Positions 60,028-64,000 of a stretch of DNA of 64,000 nt are shown here, one piece after another. Origin of the DNA: an uncultured Acetatifactor sp. (lineage in GTDB: Bacteria; Bacillota; Clostridia; Lachnospirales; Lachnospiraceae); assembly GCA_910586215.1 (NCBI GenBank), contig CAJUGH010000022.1, positions 8,568 to 72,567 of the forward strand. The letters are read 5' to 3'. The notes under the pieces were generated by a model that was not told where the DNA came from, did not search any database, and worked only from the letters and a program-made list of their open reading frames with translations. How positions within the stretch are numbered: position 1 is the stretch's first letter; each line of letters begins with the position of its first letter. The translations under genes were made by a program, and so were the position numbers.

Positions 60028-61032
60028 TTGAACATAAATATTTATTATGGTGGCAGGGGGATCATAGATGATCCCACGCTGTTTGTACTGAATAAGATGC
60101 AGGAGATACTGGAAGAACTGCGGGTGAAGGTTACACGCTATAATCTGTATGAGAGCAAGAATACGATCCCCACACTGCCTCAGACCTTAAAGGATGCTGA
60201 CGGAATCATCCTGGCCACGACCGTGGAATGGTACGGTATTGGAGGTTATATGCAACAGTTCCTGGATGCCTGCTGGCTCTTCGGGGATAAAGAGCGGATT
60301 GCAGAGGTGTACATGTGTCCAGTGGTCATGTCTACCACATACGGGGAGCGGGAAGCGAAGCAGAACCTGTCCACAGCCTGGGAGATCCTGGGTGGACGGC
60401 CCTGTAGCGGCATCTGTGGGTATATTGAGAACACAGTTACCTTGGAGATGAGTGAACAATATGTTAGGATCATTGAGAAAAAAGCGGAGAATCTGTACCG
60501 GACCATCAGCCAGCGCATGGCCAGCTTCCCGGCCAGCAATCAGGCGGTGAAGCAGAAGGTGGCGGTCATGAAGCCCAATGATTTGACGCCCCAGGAGACG
60601 GAACAGTTGTCCCGGTATGTGTCAGATGACAGCTATGTACAGAGGCAGAAGCAGGATATCCAGGAGCTTACCAGCCTGTTCCGGGGCATGTTAAGCGAAG
60701 GGGATGCGGATAATGAGGAAGAATATATCAGCACCTTTCGGAGATACTTCAAGCCTCAGCCGGGCTTTGACGCAGAATATGCCCTTGCCATTGAGGGGAA
60801 GAAGAAAAAGCTGATCTTGTCAGTAAGGGGCCCGAAACTGGAATGTCACTATGGGAACACAGTACGGCCGGATGTGGAGATGCAGCTTACACGGGGAATT
60901 CTGGAGGATATTGTAAACGGAAGAATGACATTCCAGCGTGCATTTATGTCCGGCGGGATGAAGACAAAGGGTGATTTTAAGGTGCTTAGGACATTGGATC
61001 AGTTATTTGTTTTTGAGGAGAAGGGATTATAA
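60028..61032 (+). CDS. Flavodoxin-like NAD(P)H oxidoreductase fused to an SCP2-like domain
   Basis: 334 residues, TTG start with GAGG upstream. Residues 1-160 form an NADPH-dependent FMN reductase-type flavodoxin fold (ADGIILATTVEWYGIGGYMQ, VVMSTTYGEREAKQ). After a linker, residues 225-330 resemble an SCP2 sterol/lipid-binding fold (KKLILSVRGPKLECHYGNTV). Both parts occur together in Lachnospiraceae proteins of unknown reaction. The promoter was not recognised. The next gene, HIT, starts 1 bp after the stop. Confidence 0.75.
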   Translation: MNINIYYGGRGIIDDPTLFVLNKMQEILEELRVKVTRYNLYESKNTIPTLPQTLKDADGIILATTVEWYGIGGYMQQFLDACWLFGDKERIAEVYMCPVVMSTTYGEREAKQNLSTAWEILGGRPCSGICGYIENTVTLEMSEQYVRIIEKKAENLYRTISQRMASFPASNQAVKQKVAVMKPNDLTPQETEQLSRYVSDDSYVQRQKQDIQELTSLFRGMLSEGDADNEEEYISTFRRYFKPQPGFDAEYALAIEGKKKKLILSVRGPKLECHYGNTVRPDVEMQLTRGILEDIVNGRMTFQRAFMSGGMKTKGDFKVLRTLDQLFVFEEKGL

Positions 61033-61033
61033 T

Positions 61034-61444
61034 ATGAAGAGAGAAGACTGTATATTCTGTAAGATTGCACAGGGAGAGATTCCTTCCAAGACTATCTATG
61101 AGGATGACACATTTCGGGTGATCCTGGATCTGGGGCCTGTTACCAGGGGACATGCGCTGATCCTGCCAAAGGAACATGCGGAAAATATTTTTGAACTGTC
61201 AGAAGACATTGCAGGTAAGGCAATGGTGCTGGCCAAGCACCTGGCTGTTGTCATGCGGGACCGGCTGCACTGTAGCGGACTAAACCTGGTGCAGAACAAT
61301 GGGGTTTCAGCCGGACAGACAGTCCCTCATTTTCATCTGCATATGATACCCCGGTACGAGGGGAATGGGAAGGATCTCAACTGGAAGGCAGGGGAAGCCA
61401 CCCAGGAGGAACTGGAAGCTGTCAGGAGACAGATTACGCAGTAG
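61034..61444 (+). CDS. HIT family protein (nucleotide hydrolase/transferase)
   Basis: 136 residues. Zinc-less HIT fold with CIFCKIAQGEIP at the start and the catalytic HxHxHxx motif QTVPHFHLHMIPR. Acts on nucleoside phosphoramidates or AMP-linked metabolites. GGAG lies upstream of ATG. Co-directional with its neighbours on both sides. Confidence 0.9.
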   Translation: MKREDCIFCKIAQGEIPSKTIYEDDTFRVILDLGPVTRGHALILPKEHAENIFELSEDIAGKAMVLAKHLAVVMRDRLHCSGLNLVQNNGVSAGQTVPHFHLHMIPRYEGNGKDLNWKAGEATQEELEAVRRQITQ

Positions 61445-61465
61445 GAACAGGAAGAGGGATGCAGG

Positions 61466-62308
61466 TTGAGAACAATACAGGTAGCTGAGGTTACGCAGAA
61501 CATAGCGCAGATGTGCATAGAGGCCAACCATTTCCTGTCCCAGGACATGAGGAATGCCATGAAGGCAGCGGCAGGGACGGAAAAGTCACCTTTGGGAAGA
61601 CAGGTGCTGGGCCAGTTGCAGGAAAATATGGACATAGCCGGCACAGACAGGATTCCCATATGCCAGGACACAGGAATGGCGGTGGTGTTTCTGGACATTG
61701 GACAGGAGGTTCACTTTGAGGGCGGCCTTCTGGAGGAGGCAGTCAATGAAGGAGTTCGCCAGGGTTACAGGGAAGGATACCTTCGTAAGTCTGTGGTAAA
61801 AGACCCCATTAGGCGTGAGAATACAGGAGACAATACACCGGCTGTGATCCATGCCAGGATGGTTGCAGGAGATAAGGTAACGATTACGGTGGCACCTAAG
61901 GGATTTGGCAGTGAGAATATGAGCCGGGTCTTCATGCTGAAGCCGGCAGACGGCATAGAAGGCGTCAAGGAAGCCGTGTTGAGGGCTGTCCAGGAAGCCG
62001 GGCCGAATGCATGTCCGCCTATGGTAGTGGGGGTTGGTATCGGAGGCACTTTTGAAAAATGCGCCTTGATGGCCAAGAGGGCACTGGCCAGGCCTGTGGA
62101 CCAGAGGTCGGATATACCTTATGTGCGTGAACTGGAGCAGGAACTGTTGCAAGGGATTAACTGTTCTGGTATCGGCCCAGGAGGGCTGGGCGGCAGTACA
62201 ACAGCCCTGGCGGTAAACATTGATACATATCCCACGCATATTGCGGGCCTGCCCGTGGCTGTGAACATCTGTTGCCATGTAAACCGGCATGCGGTGCGTG
62301 AGATATAG
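61466..62308 (+). CDS. Class I fumarate hydratase alpha subunit
   Basis: 280 residues, TTG start with GAGGG upstream. N-terminal domain of the [4Fe-4S] fumarase or L-tartrate dehydratase family, with likely cluster Cys in IPICQDTGMAV, GPNACPPMVV and INCSGIGPGGLGG. Hydrates fumarate to malate. The beta subunit gene starts 10 bp later. Confidence 0.88.
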   Translation: MRTIQVAEVTQNIAQMCIEANHFLSQDMRNAMKAAAGTEKSPLGRQVLGQLQENMDIAGTDRIPICQDTGMAVVFLDIGQEVHFEGGLLEEAVNEGVRQGYREGYLRKSVVKDPIRRENTGDNTPAVIHARMVAGDKVTITVAPKGFGSENMSRVFMLKPADGIEGVKEAVLRAVQEAGPNACPPMVVGVGIGGTFEKCALMAKRALARPVDQRSDIPYVRELEQELLQGINCSGIGPGGLGGSTTALAVNIDTYPTHIAGLPVAVNICCHVNRHAVREI

Positions 62309-62318
62309 GGGGTATTCT

Positions 62319-62885
62319 ATGGAGAGACATATTCGTGTACCTTTTCAGGGTAAGGAAGCAGCTACCCTGCAGGCAGGGGACTTTGTGTACTTGACTGGAA
62401 CCATCTATACGGCCAGAGATGCAGCACACAAGAGAATGTATGACATGTTACAGGAAAATGGGTTTTCCCAGAGGGGACTTCCCCTTGACCTGGAGAACAA
62501 TGTAATCTACTATATGGGACCATCACCTGCCAGACCGGGCCGGGCCATAGGATCCGCAGGTCCTACCACTGCCAGCCGGATGGACAAATACGCACCGGTA
62601 CTGTTGGATCTGGGGCTGAAGGGCATGATTGGCAAGGGAAGGCGTAATCAGGCGGTGAAGGAAGCTGTGGTGCGGAACGGTGCGGTGTATTTCGCTGCAA
62701 TAGGAGGCGCAGGAGCCTTGCTATCCCGTGCCATACAGTCATCCGAAGTGATTGCATATGATGACCTGGGTACAGAGGCGATCCGCAGGCTGGAGGTTAA
62801 GGAATTTCCTGTGATTGTGGTGATGGACTGCTGCGGAAACGATCTGTATGAGACGGCTGTGGAGGAGTACCGTATTCCTATATAG
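62319..62885 (+). CDS. Class I fumarate hydratase beta subunit
   Basis: 188 residues from ATG 62319 (AGGGGG six bases upstream). ENNVIYYMGPSPARPGRAIG, then SAGPTTASRMDKYAPVLLDL and KGMIGKGRRNQAVKEA match the C-terminal domain of the class I enzyme. Together with the alpha subunit it forms a heterodimeric hydratase. Fumarase versus tartrate dehydratase cannot be decided from sequence alone. Confidence 0.87.
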   Translation: MERHIRVPFQGKEAATLQAGDFVYLTGTIYTARDAAHKRMYDMLQENGFSQRGLPLDLENNVIYYMGPSPARPGRAIGSAGPTTASRMDKYAPVLLDLGLKGMIGKGRRNQAVKEAVVRNGAVYFAAIGGAGALLSRAIQSSEVIAYDDLGTEAIRRLEVKEFPVIVVMDCCGNDLYETAVEEYRIPI

Positions 62886-62921
62886 AAGAAGTCCTGCAAA
62901 AACAGAAAGGGATAAGAGATT

Positions 62922-63632
62922 ATGGGAAGAATTGTATTGATGGTGCTCCGGCTTTTCTTAAAGGTTCCATATTATCTGTTTGGCATATGGATCCGAGGCA
63001 GGAAAAAGGACTATGACTTGGAAGACTCTTATGCCTTTGTAAAAAAGGTCACAAAGGCAGCCAACCGTGCAGGACGTGTGAAAATTGAGACATATGGCCT
63101 GGAGAATATTCCAAAGCAGAATGGCTTCATTTTCTTTCCCAATCACCAGGGCCTTTTTGATGTACTGGTATTCCTGGAATCATGTCCGGTTCCCTTTGCA
63201 TTTGTTATTAAAAAGGAAGCCAGCAATGTGATTCTGTTGAAACAGGTAGTGGCAGCGCTCAGATCCATTGTGATAGATCGGGAAGATATCAAGCAGTCCC
63301 TGCAGGTGATCAACCAGATGGCAGAAGAAGTGAAGCAGGGCCGAAATTTCCTGGTCTTCGCGGAAGGTACCAGGAGCAGGCAGGGGAACCGGCTTCTTCC
63401 ATTTAAAGGCGGTACATTTAAAAGTGTGGTAAAGGCAAAATGTCCAATTGTACCCTGTGCCCTCATTGATTCCTACAAGCCCTTTGATGAGAAATCTATT
63501 GCACCAGTGACGGTCAAGCTGGTCTATCTTCCTCCGATCTACTATGAGGAATACGGGGCCATGAAGACACCGGAGATTGCAGAACTGGTCCGGGGAAGGA
63601 TCCAGGAGACCATTGCTATGTATGAAAGTTAA
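62922..63632 (+). CDS. plsC: 1-acyl-sn-glycerol-3-phosphate acyltransferase
   Basis: 236 residues. One N-terminal hydrophobic segment (VLMVLRLFLKVPYYLFGIWI). The acyltransferase block has H-x4-D in FPNHQGLFD (His75, Asp80) and EGTRSRQGN, then PFKGGTFK. Makes phosphatidic acid from lysophosphatidate. Weak AAAGGG before ATG. Followed by the tRNA promoter. Confidence 0.88.
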   Translation: MGRIVLMVLRLFLKVPYYLFGIWIRGRKKDYDLEDSYAFVKKVTKAANRAGRVKIETYGLENIPKQNGFIFFPNHQGLFDVLVFLESCPVPFAFVIKKEASNVILLKQVVAALRSIVIDREDIKQSLQVINQMAEEVKQGRNFLVFAEGTRSRQGNRLLPFKGGTFKSVVKAKCPIVPCALIDSYKPFDEKSIAPVTVKLVYLPPIYYEEYGAMKTPEIAELVRGRIQETIAMYES

Positions 63633-63649
63633 AATATTAAAAAAAGTGA

Positions 63650-63678
63650 TTGACAAAGCATTGTCCCTTATGTATAAT
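63650..63678 (+). promoter_or_regulatory. Strong sigma-A promoter for the tRNA-Ser gene
   Basis: TTGACA, 17 bases, TATAAT, both boxes perfect. It lies 62 bases before the tRNA. Confidence 0.8.
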
Positions 63679-63740
63679 AATTTGTGCGTCAGTCAGTATG
63701 GCGCTACAATTGAATTGGTAGAGATGCGAGTTCGGATTGA

Positions 63741-63828
63741 GGAGAAATACTCAAGAGGCCGAAGAGGCGCCCCTGCTAAGGGTGTAGGTCGGGCAACCGG
63801 CGCGAGGGTTCAAATCCCTCTTTCTCCG
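63741..63828 (+). tRNA. tRNA-Ser(GCU)
   Basis: 88-nt class II tRNA. Acceptor GGAGAAA pairs with TTTCTCC, discriminator G, no encoded CCA. Anticodon stem CGCCC/GGGTG with loop CTGCTAA places GCT at 34-36, decoding AGC/AGU. A long variable arm (TAGGTCGGGCAACCGGC region) and GAGGG-TTCAAAT-CCCTC T arm support serine. Confidence 0.93.
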
Positions 63829-64000
63829 TTTCACTCCTACAGGAATCTGTTGACAGGTTTTGGAAGGTGTGATAATGTAAAAATCTATTTTGGGAGGATG
63901 CAGAAAAGCAGATAGGAAAGCATCTGACAAAAGTGGAAAAAAATGAAAAAAGTTGTTGACAAAGTGGAGAACCTGTGATATCCTATCAGAGTTGCCGCTG
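63829..64000 (+). promoter_or_regulatory. Tandem strong promoters at the right edge
   Basis: Two promoters 106 bases apart: TTGACA-17-TAATGT (63850-63878) and TTGACA-17-TATCCT (63956-63984), with no open frame between. Tandem TTGACA promoters after a tRNA and before the window end are typical of rRNA or tRNA operons, so such an operon probably begins just beyond the window. This is inference. Confidence 0.5.

Overview
The window looks like chromosome of a spore-forming, flagellated Lachnospiraceae-type Clostridia bacterium. That assignment is inferred from the GC-moderate genes with AGGAGG ribosome sites, the frequent TTG starts, TTGACA-17-TATAAT promoters, a BofA/YaaL pair, a LysM and SpoIID-like wall protein, a clostridial Tad pilus operon (DUF5702, DUF6382-FHA) and a DUF6240-flagellin-FliS unit. 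No phage, plasmid, CRISPR array or complete insertion sequence was seen.

Layout. 1-4150: a collagen-like protein (cut by the window edge) behind a glycosyltransferase-TPR gene, an acetyltransferase, and an Rpn-type nuclease gene with a possible relic of a second one. 4196-8480: alpha/beta hydrolase, two GNAT acetyltransferases, a broken azlC next to an intact azlD, glycerophosphodiesterase, and a small possibly truncated gene. 8629-12902: an SPFH/zinc-ribbon protein, a zinc-ribbon/transmembrane/leucine-rich-repeat protein and a two-helix membrane protein, which look like one functional group. 12905-18522: GH29 fucosidase, type I glutamine synthetase, a LysM/peptidoglycan-binding protein and a BlaI-like repressor. 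18637-25856: RecD2 helicase, a hybrid histidine kinase with two receivers, and an anchored 5'-nucleotidase.

25905-34094 holds surface polymer genes: a multi-pass membrane protein, an LtaS-like sulfatase-fold enzyme, a lipoprotein, and an MBOAT/DHHW pair typical of extracellular O-acylation. 34199-41827: HAD phosphatase, RsmA, a very large repeat-rich TPR protein ending in a degenerate AAA-like domain, and glycogen branching enzyme. 41967-46927: DUF6240 protein, flagellin and FliS. 46877-47803: YaaL and BofA. 47982-59011: a complete Tad pilus operon with a good promoter, followed by a rhomboid protease. 60028-63632: flavodoxin-SCP2 fusion, HIT protein, two-subunit fumarase and PlsC. The window ends with tRNA-Ser(GCU) and two strong tandem promoters that may belong to an rRNA or tRNA operon just outside.

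The intergenic regions are unusually informative. A 33-bp hairpin unit occurs three times upstream of genes. A palindromic mosaic element near 6620 shares an end with 27250. A second element occurs in opposite orientation near 9810-10030 and 35727-35829. A GAACTGTT core recurs just upstream of several start codons. The best candidates for something undescribed are the TPR/repeat/pseudo-AAA protein at 36071, the SPFH-LRR trio at 8629-12902, the 33-bp leader hairpin family, and the divergent parts of the Tad operon (Ig-bearing TadC, Cys-module TadE, second prepilin peptidase).
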